From the NCBI RefSeq assembly GCF_900130045.1, contig NZ_FQXT01000001.1:434001-498000 (forward strand): a DNA stretch of 64,000 bases, written 5' to 3'. This DNA is from Leeuwenhoekiella palythoae (GTDB taxonomy: Bacteria > Bacteroidota > Bacteroidia > Flavobacteriales > Flavobacteriaceae). The notes beneath the pieces were generated by a model. The model searched no databases. It was not told the origin of the DNA and worked only from the letters and a program-made list of their open reading frames with translations. Shown here piece by piece: positions 46,174-55,620 of the stretch. Each line of letters starts with the position of its first letter. Within the stretch, counting starts at the first letter, position 1. Position numbers and translations under genes: made by a program.

Positions 46174-46510
46174 AAATCAAAGTTAAAGGTTTCCTGCAGC
46201 TGTAACAATAGCTTTTAAGACTAGTCTATGTAATAGAAGTCGACTTCCAAGTTTGAATCGTTTATAAATTAGTTTTGATGGTTAGTGTTAATTTCTAGCG
46301 TTCAAGCTTGAAAACCCGAGATTTAGCGGTCTCGGGTTTTCTTTTATTCTAGTATATCAAATTTATTCCGATTACAACCGCTTTAAATTCAGTGAACTAG
46401 CGCGTTTAAATTAGGCTTTACAGAATAAATGTAACTTTTACTGTAACAGATTTAAAACACGTTCGTCTATTTATAAACCGCTAATCACGGGGTACTTTGT
46501 TTTAGCTATT
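46174..46510. other. Intergenic region with an orphan terminator
   Basis: No ORF recognised. It holds a strong hairpin at 46311-46340 (see separate entry) and AT-rich DNA before the receptor gene, including GTACTTTG near 46494, a partial promoter match. Confidence 0.5.
46311..46340 (+). terminator. Rho-independent terminator with no obvious upstream gene
   Basis: AAAACCCGAGA / TCTCGGGTTTT, 11-bp perfect stem with an 8-base loop, T-rich after it on the plus strand. No plus-strand ORF ends nearby other than the symporter 470 bases upstream. Confidence 0.8.
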
Positions 46511-46558
46511 ATGCATTGCAAAGTATTATGTTTTATCAACCAACAAAATCGAACAGTT

Positions 46559-49003
46559 ATGAAATCTAACCATGGGCTATTATGCCTGCTCTTCACGCTA
46601 TGTACCACGCTGCTTTTTGCTCAGCCAAAACCCAATGAGGTAGTTACCGGCTCTGTAAGTGGTGTTGTACTTGACGCCGACCTAAACCAGCCTATTCCCT
46701 ACGCTACCGTAGTTATAACTTCGGGAGAACAAACGATAACCGGTGGTATCACCAACGACGATGGGGCTTTTGAAATCAATAAAATTCCGGAAGGGATTTA
46801 CACGCTTAGGGTTCAATTTATAGGGTATGAAGCTTTTGAACGCGATTTAAAAATTGATCGTGACCATCGCAAGCACGATATGGGCAACCTAAATCTTAGC
46901 GCTGTTCCGGCAGAATTAGATGCTGTGAATATCGTCGCAGAACGCACAACGATCGAGCAAAAAATTGACCGTAAGGTGATCAACGTTGGGAAAGATCTGA
47001 CTACTGCAGGAGCTTCTGCAGCAGATATCATGAACAATATCCCTTCGGTGAATTTAGACCAGCAATCAGGAGCTCTTACGCTACGCGGAAACAGCAACGT
47101 ACAAGTGATGGTTGACGGAAAATTATCCAACATTCCTGCAGATCAATTATTAAAACAGCTTCCGTCTAACTCGATCAAAAAGATCGAATTGATCACTAAT
47201 CCTTCAGCCAAATACAACCCGGACGGAATGAGCGGGATCATCAATATTGTGTTGCACAAGAATGTGAATATTGGTTTTAACGGGGATGTAAGCGCCGGTC
47301 TGGCTTATGAGAAAAATCCACAGTTTAACAGTGGATTGAATTTGAACTACCGCAACGGTAAATTCAACCTGTATTCTAATTACAGTAACACCATCGCAAA
47401 ACGTGCTAACTACGGGACGATCTTTCGCGAAGGCGATAATTCGACTCAATTTTTTGATATGCTGAACGACCAGAATTCGCACCTGCTTAAAGTAGGTCTT
47501 GACGTGTATCTTAATGATAAGAACACGCTTTCCGTTTTCACATCTCAAAATAGCTTTATAGGCACTCCCGGCGGAAACATAAATATTGTTTATGCTGATG
47601 ATATGACCCGCAATCTGATGCAGGATTTTGGCGCAGATATGGACAATTACTCGCAGCAGTACAACTTTGACTACAAACTTGATTTTGAAAAAGAAGGGCA
47701 TAACATCGAGTTTGAAGCCGATTACAATACGTTTGACGCTGATGAAGATACCTTCTTTAATTTTACAGGCGCTACGCCTCTACCCGATTATGAAGATTTT
47801 GTAGATACCAAGCGTGATCGCACCACGTTGAATTTAGACTACGTAAATCCGCTTTCTGAAAGTGAAAAGCTCGAAGTTGGTTTACAGGCCATCCTGTTCA
47901 ATACCGATATTGGCTACAGCAGTACCGGACAATCCTTTAACGCAGAAGGCGATCTGGTTCCTACGCCCAACACGCTTTTTGACTACAGTAGGGATATTTA
48001 TTCGGCATATGTGACTTATGGAAAAAACTACGAGAAGTGGTCGTATCAAGTCGGAGTGCGCGCAGAGCAGGTGAACGTAGCTGCAGATACCAATAGCGTT
48101 CGCGCATTCACCAACGACTATTTTGAGTTGTATCCTTCGGCTTATGTAACCTTTAATCCTTCGGAAAAAAATCAGTATCAGGTAAGTTATAGCCGAAGAA
48201 TTGATCGCCCGGGCGTTGGGCAGGTCAATCCTATTAGAGAATGGAGTTCACCATTGGTAACCGAATACGGAAACGTGAATTTACGTCCGCAATTTACTAA
48301 TTCGCTAGAAGCAAATTATACACGTTCTTTAGACAAGGGAAGCATCACCGCAGGTGTGTTTTACCGCATCATTGAAGATCAGATCAATCAGGCGGTTTAT
48401 GTAGATCGCTTCAATCTAGACCGAATGGTTTTGACCAACGATAATTTTGATTCAACCACTGCATACGGTTTTGAAGTAAGTGCCAATTATAAACCTGCCG
48501 AATGGTGGAGCTTGAATGCAAGTTTTGATCTGTTTAGTCAAACGCAGACCGGTATTTCTGAATCCTTAGATCCGGACATTGAGAATCCAACGGCAGCAGA
48601 TATTATGCTTACGGAACGTGAGGTGACCAATTCTATATTTAACACTCGTATTATCAATAATTTTACGGCTACTCAGCGACTTACCTTTACCGCGTTTGCG
48701 ATGTTTAGAGGTCCTGCGGAAAGCATTCAGTTTAGAAACAAGTCGATGTTTATGACCAATGTTGGCGCCCGTTATAGCATTTTTGACGGTAAAGGGACCA
48801 TCAGCTTAAACTACAATGACATTTTTAATACGATGAAAGCGCGCTTTACGGCTGTGAGTCCGTATCGTGTAGAGGGACAGTTCAATTGGGAAAGCAACAC
48901 GGTATACGTAGGATTTAACTATCGTTTTGGCGATAGTAAGTTCAGAGCGAAGAAACGCAAAAACCGTGATGACAATGAAAAAGACGGAGGCGGATTATTT
49001 TAA
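46559..49003 (+). CDS. TonB-dependent outer-membrane receptor (OMP beta-barrel family)
   Basis: About 814 residues. Signal peptide (ends TLLFAQ), a carboxypeptidase-regulatory-like beta-sandwich (VSGVVLDADLNQPIPYATV to about residue 115), then a plug domain (ASAADIMNNIPSVNLDQQSGALTLRGNSNVQVMVDG) and a large C-terminal barrel ending with FNYRFGDSKFRAKKRKNR and an acidic/Gly tail. The type is the one often paired with no SusD; none adjoins here. Substrate unknown. The frame opens at 46511, but ATG at 46559 (MKSNHGLLCLL) fits the signal peptide. Confidence 0.92.
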   Translation: MKSNHGLLCLLFTLCTTLLFAQPKPNEVVTGSVSGVVLDADLNQPIPYATVVITSGEQTITGGITNDDGAFEINKIPEGIYTLRVQFIGYEAFERDLKIDRDHRKHDMGNLNLSAVPAELDAVNIVAERTTIEQKIDRKVINVGKDLTTAGASAADIMNNIPSVNLDQQSGALTLRGNSNVQVMVDGKLSNIPADQLLKQLPSNSIKKIELITNPSAKYNPDGMSGIINIVLHKNVNIGFNGDVSAGLAYEKNPQFNSGLNLNYRNGKFNLYSNYSNTIAKRANYGTIFREGDNSTQFFDMLNDQNSHLLKVGLDVYLNDKNTLSVFTSQNSFIGTPGGNINIVYADDMTRNLMQDFGADMDNYSQQYNFDYKLDFEKEGHNIEFEADYNTFDADEDTFFNFTGATPLPDYEDFVDTKRDRTTLNLDYVNPLSESEKLEVGLQAILFNTDIGYSSTGQSFNAEGDLVPTPNTLFDYSRDIYSAYVTYGKNYEKWSYQVGVRAEQVNVAADTNSVRAFTNDYFELYPSAYVTFNPSEKNQYQVSYSRRIDRPGVGQVNPIREWSSPLVTEYGNVNLRPQFTNSLEANYTRSLDKGSITAGVFYRIIEDQINQAVYVDRFNLDRMVLTNDNFDSTTAYGFEVSANYKPAEWWSLNASFDLFSQTQTGISESLDPDIENPTAADIMLTEREVTNSIFNTRIINNFTATQRLTFTAFAMFRGPAESIQFRNKSMFMTNVGARYSIFDGKGTISLNYNDIFNTMKARFTAVSPYRVEGQFNWESNTVYVGFNYRFGDSKFRAKKRKNRDDNEKDGGGLF

Positions 49004-49140
49004 CACAATTTTAATTTTTTTGTTATAATTGCAATAGAATTGAATATTTGGTAACATATAATCAATTAACCTATTAAAACATACGGTTATTGTTTATTAG
49101 AGTTAGCCTTCTACAGACGAATAACCAATTAATGGGTAAA

Positions 49141-49168
49141 AAAAACCCGGAGCGCCTGCTCCGGGTTT
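49141..49168. terminator. Bidirectional terminator
   Basis: Perfect 12-bp stem (AAAACCCGGAGC and complement) with a 4-base loop between the receptor gene (plus) and ytxJ (minus). Confidence 0.9.
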
Positions 49169-49192
49169 TCAATTTTAAAAATGTTTTCTCTT

Positions 49193-49585
49193 TTAGAGCT
49201 TCTCCAGCAAGTTTTCGGCCTCTATAGCGCCGTGGGAAGTGTGATAAGTAACCACCCCATTTTTGATCAATAACAATTGCGGACTCTCGTGCTGTACGTT
49301 GAATTTTGTTGCAATTGCATTACTGATGTCGCGATGCGCTTTAAGATCCAGAAAATAAGGCTCTAGTTCCTTTTTGTCGTAATCGTATGCTTTCTCAAAA
49401 CTACGCAGTACCATTCTACTGATTCCGCAGGTGGTACTATGCTTAAAGATTAGCACCGGCACCGCATTAGAGATCTCTACAATTTCATCAAGCTGTTCCA
49501 TACGCTCGAGTGGGATCCAGTTCATTTCCTTAATCTCTTCCTTCGCAATGTCTCGCTGACTTTTAAACATATCAAAAAGTCCCAT
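49193..49585 (-). CDS. ytxJ: Bacillithiol system redox-active protein YtxJ
   Basis: A 130-residue thioredoxin-fold protein of the YtxJ (DUF2847) family. FKHSTTCGISRMVLRSFE carries the reactive Cys 53 in TCGIS, and HESPQLLLIKNG the cis-Pro loop. Predicted monothiol bacilliredoxin that removes bacillithiol from proteins. Cytosolic, monocistronic, upstream of and divergent from clpB. Confidence 0.9.
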   Translation of the reverse strand: MGLFDMFKSQRDIAKEEIKEMNWIPLERMEQLDEIVEISNAVPVLIFKHSTTCGISRMVLRSFEKAYDYDKKELEPYFLDLKAHRDISNAIATKFNVQHESPQLLLIKNGVVTYHTSHGAIEAENLLEKL

Positions 49586-49785
49586 AGTTTTTCTTTTTAA
49601 GGTTTGTTAACGCTTGTAATTCCTAAGCAGTTGTAAATTTAAGGAAACTAAACCGGCTATTGTATTAAGAAAATCCAAAGCCTTCAACCGACAAAAAGAC
49701 AGCTAATTCTGCGCTACAACTGACTAAAAGTCGGTTTTAACAAATGGTACAGCAATTGCCATATCAACATCGAAATACAAACACG

Positions 49786-52389
49786 ATGAACTTTAATAAC
49801 TTCACCATAAAATCACAAGAAGCCATACAGCAAGCCCAGGCGCTTGCTCAAGGGTATGGCCATCAGCAAATCGAGAATGAGCATATTTTTAAAGCCATTC
49901 TTGAAGTTGATGAGAACGTTACTCCATTTCTGCTCCAGAAACTGGATGTGAATGTAAATCTGTTAAAGCAGATTTTAGAGAGCACGCTTACAAGTTTTCC
50001 TAAAGTAAGCGGTGGCGATATTATGCTGTCTCGTGAAGCCGGTAAAACGGTAACCGAAGCCAGCAACATCGCAAAAAAAATGAACGATGAGTATGTTTCG
50101 ATAGAGCATTTGATCCTGGCGATCTTTAAATCGAGCAGCAAGATCGCACAGATCTTAAAAGATCAAGGCGTTACTGAAAAGCACCTCAAAGCCGCGATTG
50201 AAGAATTGCGCAAAGGCGACCGCGTGACTTCGCAAAGCGTTGAAGAAACCTATAATTCGTTAAGCAAATACGCTAAAAACCTCAATCAACTCGCCCGCGA
50301 CGGGAAGCTGGACCCGGTGATTGGCCGTGATGAAGAAATACGTAGAATTCTACAAATCCTTTCACGTAGAACCAAGAACAACCCGATTTTGGTCGGTGAA
50401 CCCGGTACCGGTAAAACCGCGATCGCCGAAGGTCTCGCCCACCGAATCATCGACGGCGATGTGCCTGAAAATCTTCAAGAGAAGCAGATTTGGGCGCTGG
50501 ATATGGGAGCCTTGATCGCCGGTGCCAAATATAAAGGAGAGTTTGAAGAGCGACTTAAAGCCGTGATCAAAGAAGTAACTACCAGTGCCGGAGATATCGT
50601 CTTGTTTATAGACGAGATCCACACGCTTGTAGGTGCCGGTGGCGGTCAAGGCGCGATGGATGCTGCAAATATCCTCAAGCCTGCTCTGGCTCGTGGGGAG
50701 TTACGCGCCATAGGTGCAACCACGCTAGATGAGTATCAAAAATACTTTGAGCAGGATAAAGCTTTAGAGCGCCGCTTTCAGAAAGTGAGTGTTTTTGAGC
50801 CCGATACCGAGTCTGCGATTTCTATCTTACGTGGGATCAAAGAAAAGTATGAAACCCACCACAAGGTGCGTATCAAGGACAATGCGATCATTGCAGCGGT
50901 AGAGCTTTCGCAACGCTATATCACCAACCGCTTTTTACCCGATAAGGCGATCGACCTGATGGACGAGGCGGCTTCAAAAATGCGTATGGAGATCAACTCC
51001 AAGCCCGAAGAACTTGATGTACTCGACCGTAAGATTATGCAACTCGAGATCGAGATCGAGGCGATCAAACGCGAGCAAGATGAGAATAAACTCAAGTCCT
51101 TACGCGCCGATCTTGCCAATCTTAAAGAAGAGCGCAACGAGATCAACGCCAAATGGAAGAGCGAGAAAGATGTGGTAGACAACATCCAGAACGCCAAGCA
51201 GGATATTGAAAACTTTAAGCTAGAAGCCGAGCGTGCCGAGCGTGAAGGCAATTATGGTCTGGTAGCCGAGTTACGCTACGGCAAGATCAAGCAAGCTCAG
51301 GAAGAGCTCGAGAAATTGCAGGAGCAACTGGCCGCACAAGCCGATAACAGCCTCATCAAAGAGGAAGTGACCAGCGAAGACATCGCCGAAGTAGTAGCCA
51401 AATGGACGGGAATCCCCGTTACCAAAATGCTGCAAAGCGAGCGCGAGAAATTGCTACACCTCGAGGGCGAACTGCACAAACGTGTGGTAGGCCAGGAAGA
51501 AGCGATCATCGCCGTGAGTGATGCGGTGCGCAGAAGCCGCGCCGGCCTGCAGGATCAAAAACGCCCTATAGGTTCGTTCTTATTCCTCGGGACCACCGGG
51601 GTGGGTAAAACCGAACTCGCAAAAGCGCTGGCAGAATACCTGTTTGATGATGAGAACAACATCACCCGTATAGATATGAGTGAATATCAGGAGCGCCACA
51701 GCGTGAGCCGTCTGGTAGGTGCGCCTCCGGGATATGTGGGTTATGATGAAGGCGGGCAGTTGACCGAAGCCGTACGTCGCAAGCCGTACAGTGTGATCTT
51801 GCTCGACGAGATCGAGAAAGCGCACCCAGACACCTTTAATATCTTGTTACAGGTGCTTGATGAAGGTAGACTTACAGACAACAAAGGCCGTCTAGCCGAC
51901 TTTAAGAACACCATCATCATTATGACCTCAAATATGGGAAGTCATATCATACAGGAGAAATTTGAGACCATCAAAGATCCTGAGACCGCGATGGAAGGTG
52001 CAAAAACCGAAGTGCTGGGGATGTTGAAACAAACCATACGCCCTGAGTTTATAAACCGTATCGACGATATCGTGATGTTTACCCCGCTTACGCGAAAAGA
52101 CATCGAGCAGGTCGTGAGTTTGCAACTCAAAGGCGTGACCCGTATGCTGGCAAAACAAGGCATCACGCTAGATGCTACGGCCGAAGCCATCAAGTTTTTA
52201 GCAGACCGCGGTTTTCAACCGGAGTTTGGGGCACGTCCTGTAAAACGTACCATACAGAAAGAAGTGTTGAACAAACTGTCTAAAGAGATCTTAGGCGGAA
52301 AAGTCACCACAGACAGTATCATTTTACTCGATGCGTTTGATGACGAACTCGTGTTTCGTAACCAAAGCGATCTTGTAGAAAACGACTGA
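49786..52389 (+). CDS. clpB: ATP-dependent chaperone ClpB (disaggregase)
   Basis: An 867-residue hexameric AAA+ disaggregase. N-domain repeats (residues 1-145), NBD1 with GEPGTGKTA (about 204), the coiled-coil M domain (about 400-520, [15 protein letters not shown] onward), NBD2 with GTTGVGKTE (about 602). Length matches the family. ATG at 49786 ([18 protein letters not shown]) is the family start; the frame opens at 49744. Its GC-rich, highly biased codons suggest high expression. A strong terminator follows. Confidence 0.97.
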   Translation: MNFNNFTIKSQEAIQQAQALAQGYGHQQIENEHIFKAILEVDENVTPFLLQKLDVNVNLLKQILESTLTSFPKVSGGDIMLSREAGKTVTEASNIAKKMNDEYVSIEHLILAIFKSSSKIAQILKDQGVTEKHLKAAIEELRKGDRVTSQSVEETYNSLSKYAKNLNQLARDGKLDPVIGRDEEIRRILQILSRRTKNNPILVGEPGTGKTAIAEGLAHRIIDGDVPENLQEKQIWALDMGALIAGAKYKGEFEERLKAVIKEVTTSAGDIVLFIDEIHTLVGAGGGQGAMDAANILKPALARGELRAIGATTLDEYQKYFEQDKALERRFQKVSVFEPDTESAISILRGIKEKYETHHKVRIKDNAIIAAVELSQRYITNRFLPDKAIDLMDEAASKMRMEINSKPEELDVLDRKIMQLEIEIEAIKREQDENKLKSLRADLANLKEERNEINAKWKSEKDVVDNIQNAKQDIENFKLEAERAEREGNYGLVAELRYGKIKQAQEELEKLQEQLAAQADNSLIKEEVTSEDIAEVVAKWTGIPVTKMLQSEREKLLHLEGELHKRVVGQEEAIIAVSDAVRRSRAGLQDQKRPIGSFLFLGTTGVGKTELAKALAEYLFDDENNITRIDMSEYQERHSVSRLVGAPPGYVGYDEGGQLTEAVRRKPYSVILLDEIEKAHPDTFNILLQVLDEGRLTDNKGRLADFKNTIIIMTSNMGSHIIQEKFETIKDPETAMEGAKTEVLGMLKQTIRPEFINRIDDIVMFTPLTRKDIEQVVSLQLKGVTRMLAKQGITLDATAEAIKFLADRGFQPEFGARPVKRTIQKEVLNKLSKEILGGKVTTDSIILLDAFDDELVFRNQSDLVEND

Positions 52390-52412
52390 AGAGCATTGCT
52401 CGTATAAACAGA

Positions 52413-52441
52413 AAGCGACATCGTAGTGATGTCGCTTTTTT
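52413..52441 (+). terminator. Rho-independent terminator of clpB
   Basis: AAGCGACATC / GATGTCGCTT, 10-bp perfect stem with a 5-base loop, followed by a run of T. Confidence 0.9.
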
Positions 52442-52593
52442 TATGTTTTGGATTGTCGCGTTGATAACTCGTTGATAAGAGCTTCTGATTTACTGCAGGT
52501 TGCGTTTTCTAAAAGGTTAGTTTTATAATTCTAAATAATGTGGCAAACCGTTTAAGAGATGGGGTATCGAGAATAAATTTCAAGATATAACCA

Positions 52594-52603
52594 GTTGTAA
52601 GCA
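52594..52603 (+). repeat. Cassette 3 left arm
   Basis: GTTGTAAGCA begins 13 bases before the ORF start and is the exact reverse complement of TGCTTACAAC at 53530-53539 after the stop. Confidence 0.7.
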
Positions 52604-52606
52604 ATT

Positions 52607-53524
52607 ATGGAAAAAAAACCTGAATTCCCAGAACTACCGAGTGTTGAAGAAATAAAAACTCTAATTAATGAGTATGAAAATGCTGATTTAAAAAATGTTT
52701 CGTTTAATAAATTATCAGTTCAGTTAAGAAGACTAAAATGGATTCCATTTTTGACAGCTAAATTACATCAAGGTTATCATATTGAAAGAGCAAGAATAAA
52801 CAGACCTGGCGAAATTTTTTATTCAGAAAAAGATATTTCATATAGAAATGACTATGAAAACATAAAGACTTATGGACGAGCAAATGTCAAACATCAATCA
52901 CTATTTTATGGAGCTATTGAATCCGATGTAATTAAACATCCTCGTTTAGTAAATTTAATTGAGACCAGTCAAATATTTAGAAACCTTGATAAAATAAAAG
53001 TTGATAAGGCGGACTTTGTAATGACACTTGGCAAGTGGAGAATAAAACAAGACATCGAAGTAGTTGAAATGGTTTTTAACGAAAACTCAATTAAAAATTC
53101 TAAAGATGTCCAAAAATCATATAAACATCACCTTGAAAGATTAACAAAAGAACATCCTGAAAATTTAGATCAGTTTAAATTAATCTTGGAATTCTTTTCT
53201 AATCAGTTTGCGAAAAAAGAAATAGAAAATGATACGGACTATATGATTTCTGCTGCATATGCAGATTTCGCAATGACTTGGAACAATTTCCCTGGACTTA
53301 AATATCCAAGTGTAAAAAGTGACTATCAAGGACATAATGTTGTATTAACACCAGCAGCAGTTGAACAGTTTCTGGAATTAGAAATTGCTGCAATGTTTCG
53401 AGTTACTAAAAATGGAGAAAATTCGTTGATTTCCCCAATTAAACACGCAACTGAATTTGGACCTCTGAACTCGAATTTTAAATGGGTAGATTACGAACCG
53501 AAAGAATATAAAATTGAACAATAA
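52607..53524 (+). CDS. Hypothetical protein in cassette 3 (weakly RES-domain-like)
   Basis: A 305-residue cytosolic protein, AT-rich in codon use and unlike the neighbouring clpB. The segment RARINRPGEIFYSEKDISYR and GRANVKHQSLFYGA loosely recall RES-type NAD+-degrading toxins (Arg/Tyr and Ser-Leu-Tyr spacing), but this is a guess and no partner antitoxin is visible. It is a single ORF bounded by complementary arms, as in cassettes 1 and 2, 46 kb away. Its start is 12 bases inside the cassette. Confidence 0.7.
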   Translation: MEKKPEFPELPSVEEIKTLINEYENADLKNVSFNKLSVQLRRLKWIPFLTAKLHQGYHIERARINRPGEIFYSEKDISYRNDYENIKTYGRANVKHQSLFYGAIESDVIKHPRLVNLIETSQIFRNLDKIKVDKADFVMTLGKWRIKQDIEVVEMVFNENSIKNSKDVQKSYKHHLERLTKEHPENLDQFKLILEFFSNQFAKKEIENDTDYMISAAYADFAMTWNNFPGLKYPSVKSDYQGHNVVLTPAAVEQFLELEIAAMFRVTKNGENSLISPIKHATEFGPLNSNFKWVDYEPKEYKIEQ

Positions 53525-53529
53525 ATAAC

Positions 53530-53583
53530 TGCTTACAACAATGGCTATAAGTAATTGCTGGTTCTCGCCTACTTCTGAAAATC
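53530..53583 (+). repeat. Truncated attC-like site F (3' boundary of cassette 3)
   Basis: TGCTTACAAC closes cassette 3. From AAC (53537) to 53583 the sequence equals 6879-6925 of site B at 46 of 47 bases, then stops abruptly. The next bases (GTGGTAAA...) look like the right side of a REP element, so the rest of the site has been lost or displaced. Confidence 0.75.
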
Positions 53584-53750
53584 GTGGTAAACAGCTAGAA
53601 TTAACTAAGCACAATACCTCGCTACCGCACGATTAAATCTTTTATAGAAGCTAGAATAACCTCTGCACGATACAATCGCGCAGGAGCAACATAAAGAAAT
53701 AACCCCACCTCGAGTTACCCTCTTGTTACCGCGCGATTGTATCGCGTGGG
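53582..53750. repeat. REP/BIME repeats, group 1
   Basis: Contains a REP right-side fragment (53582-53600), a degenerate copy (53621-53639), one inverted-type copy TGCACGATACAATCGCGCA (near 53664-53682) and one direct-type copy ACCGCGCGATTGTATCGCG (near 53728-53746). Each good copy folds into a hairpin with the loop TGT or ACA. In the 382-base gap (53525-53906) I see nothing else but a weak AGAGCG/CGCTCT dyad near 53811-53858. Confidence 0.75.
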
Positions 53751-53906
53751 AAGATCCTACCCACTACCCCAAAAACCCACTACCTTTAGGGTCATTTCCT
53801 ATAAAAAATAAGAGCGATTTCCTTTTTAAAAAGGGTTAACCGCTCTGATAATGTGATGCATAGCCTGGTTAAGTTTGTATCAAACGAATCTAAAAAAACT
53901 TAAGTT

Positions 53907-54161
53907 ATGCCACATTATGCACAAGGAACTTCAGGATGGACCAAATTAAAGGGATATCAAGCGCTTTGGGATCCTAAGATCGATCTGGGTAAATTCTATT
54001 TTACCACCTTTCAAGGGAAACGCGAAGAAACCCCGTATATGACCGCAGAAAATTTTGCCCGCGTCATCGACATCCTTAGAAACGAAACGCCGGTTTATGG
54101 TAACGCCAGCACCGGCTCGGTCACTACCCAAGCCGAAGAAGTGGGTGAAGAAGAAAGTTAG
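53907..54161 (+). CDS. Small hypothetical protein between REP clusters
   Basis: An 84-residue acidic protein (MPHYAQGTSGWTKLKGYQALWDP...), C-terminus rich in Glu. Even codon use, a clean ATG and a terminator 45 bases after the stop support it as a real gene. No family recognised. Its GC content is closer to the host genes than to the cassette genes. Confidence 0.6.
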   Translation: MPHYAQGTSGWTKLKGYQALWDPKIDLGKFYFTTFQGKREETPYMTAENFARVIDILRNETPVYGNASTGSVTTQAEEVGEEES

Positions 54162-54205
54162 TCTTCAAAATTTCAGAGAATTTCTAACAACCAGCCAAAA
54201 CGCAG

Positions 54206-54243
54206 CAACGCCTATATCTTTTGATGTAGGCGTTGTTTTTGTT
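54206..54243 (+). terminator. Rho-independent terminator
   Basis: CAACGCCTA / TAGGCGTTG, 9-bp stem with a 12-base loop, followed by TTTTTG. The next REP element begins immediately after. Confidence 0.8.
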
Positions 54244-54245
54244 GT

Positions 54246-54666
54246 TGCGCAATGCAATCGCTCAGGAGCAACATAAAAAACAAACTCATCTTATGTTGCC
54301 GCGCGATTGTATCGCGTGGTAAAAAGTTAGAATTACTCTAACTAAAATCAATTACACAGAATAAACGAATAATAAATCATATAGTATAAGTTGCTACCTC
54401 TGCGCGATGCAATCGCGCAGGAGCAAAAAACTAGAAAAAACTACCTTTAAAGAATAGATACCGTTACCGCGTGATTGTATCGCGTGGTATAATGTTCAAA
54501 TTGAAAAAAGAGGCTAGCCTATTTGCAAAACTGCTCTAGTTTCTAGTATTTTAGGTAAACAATTAATCCCAAGCAGCGCGGTACAATCGCGCAGTAATAA
54601 AAACTAGAAAAGAACCACCTTTTAAGAATAGACACCGTTGCCGCGCGATTGCATCGCGTGGTAAGC
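54246..54666. repeat. REP/BIME repeats, group 2 (upstream of the RAYT gene)
   Basis: Three pairs of opposed elements: inverted-type at about 54246, 54401 and 54575 (variants of TGCGCGATACAATCGCGCA) and direct-type at about 54295, 54463 and 54636 (ACCGCGCGATTGTATCGCGTGG or close variants). Within each pair the spacing is about 25-40 bases with the partly shared spacer AACTAGAAAA...AGAATAGATACCGTT. The 568-base gap 54162-54729 otherwise contains only the terminator above. Confidence 0.85.
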
Positions 54667-54729
54667 TACAACGAGCCACGTGATACTCGCGCTTGAGCAG
54701 CTTTTTTAACTGAAAAAATCCTATTTAAA

Positions 54730-55290
54730 ATGAGCAGTAACTATAAATTCCATAATCCTGAGGGTTTGTATTTTGTAAGCTTTGCAGTTATAGAATGGCT
54801 TGATGTTTTTACAAGAGATTACTATAAAGATATTCTTGTAGACAGTTTAAAGTACTGCCAATCAAATAAGGGAATGGAACTTATAGCCTGGTGCATAATG
54901 ACCAATCACGTGCATCTGATTTATCGAAGTTGTGTCGGGCAAAAACCAGAATTACTTTTAGGAGATTTTAAAAGACATACCAGCAAAGCGCTAGTCAGAG
55001 CAATTCAAGAAAATGCTGAAGACAACCGAAAGGAGTTTCTTCTAAAGCACTTTCAAAAGGCAGCTCAGAAATCATCAAATGTCAATAATTATCAATTTTG
55101 GCAACACGACAACCATCCTATTGAACTCTGGAGTAATGAAGTGATATGGCAAAAGATCAACTATGTCCATAATAATCCCGTAAAAGCAGGCTATATTCAA
55201 AATCCGGAAGATTATAACTATAGCAGTGCCAAAAACTATGTAGATGAACAAGGTTTGCTAGACGTATTAGTATTTCAATATTTTGGATAA
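54730..55290 (+). CDS. REP-associated tyrosine transposase (RAYT, IS200-like Y1)
   Basis: A 186-residue HUH/Y1 transposase-domain protein. The metal-binding HUH pair is His 60 and His 62 in MTNHVHLIYRS, and Tyr 145 lies in WQKINYVHNNPVKAG, the family's catalytic-tyrosine motif. It lacks terminal repeats of an IS and is instead embedded in an array of REP hairpins, as RAYTs are. It presumably recognises and spreads these REP elements. Single-copy here, so domesticated function is possible. Confidence 0.92.
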   Translation: MSSNYKFHNPEGLYFVSFAVIEWLDVFTRDYYKDILVDSLKYCQSNKGMELIAWCIMTNHVHLIYRSCVGQKPELLLGDFKRHTSKALVRAIQENAEDNRKEFLLKHFQKAAQKSSNVNNYQFWQHDNHPIELWSNEVIWQKINYVHNNPVKAGYIQNPEDYNYSSAKNYVDEQGLLDVLVFQYFG

Positions 55291-55321
55291 ACCAGAAATA
55301 TTTTGTGTTCTATAATGCGGA

Positions 55322-55465
55322 GCTGCGCGATACAATCGCGCAGGAGCAGAAATATTAGAAAAAACTAGCTTTAAAGATTAGATACCGTTACCGCGCGGCC
55401 TCCTGGAAAAGAAAGAAAGAAAGAAAGAAAGAAAGCCCAGTTGCCGCGCGATTGTATCGCGTGGT
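55322..55465. repeat. REP/BIME repeats, group 3 (downstream of the RAYT gene)
   Basis: An inverted-type copy (TGCGCGATACAATCGCGCA, about 55324-55342), a direct-type copy broken after ACCGCGCG (55390-55397) and an intact direct-type copy (TTGCCGCGCGATTGTATCGCGTGG, about 55441-55464). The gap 55291-55620 holds these repeats, a GAAA microsatellite and about 150 bases without a recognised feature. Confidence 0.8.
55406..55435. repeat. GAAA microsatellite
   Basis: Six consecutive GAAA units after GAAAA, sitting where the second half of a REP hairpin should be. Confidence 0.95.
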
Positions 55466-55620
55466 AAAACCAAAAATCATCCTCTTTACCAAATCTAAAC
55501 TTTGGTTAGATTCCTATCTTACCGAGCTGCCTGTCCCAAAGTATATAGGCAATTTATCGCATAAAAAACCTTCAATTAATTGATGCAGAATTGATGTATA
55601 TTTACACCAAATAGTATCTT

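Noticed and set aside
47204-47701. 165-aa minus-strand ORF inside the receptor gene
   Set aside because: Antisense shadow of a clear TonB-dependent receptor; no motif of its own.
53582-55465. Possible CRISPR array
   Set aside because: Repeats alternate in orientation, spacing is irregular, spacers are partly shared and no cas gene is present; the pattern fits REP/BIME.
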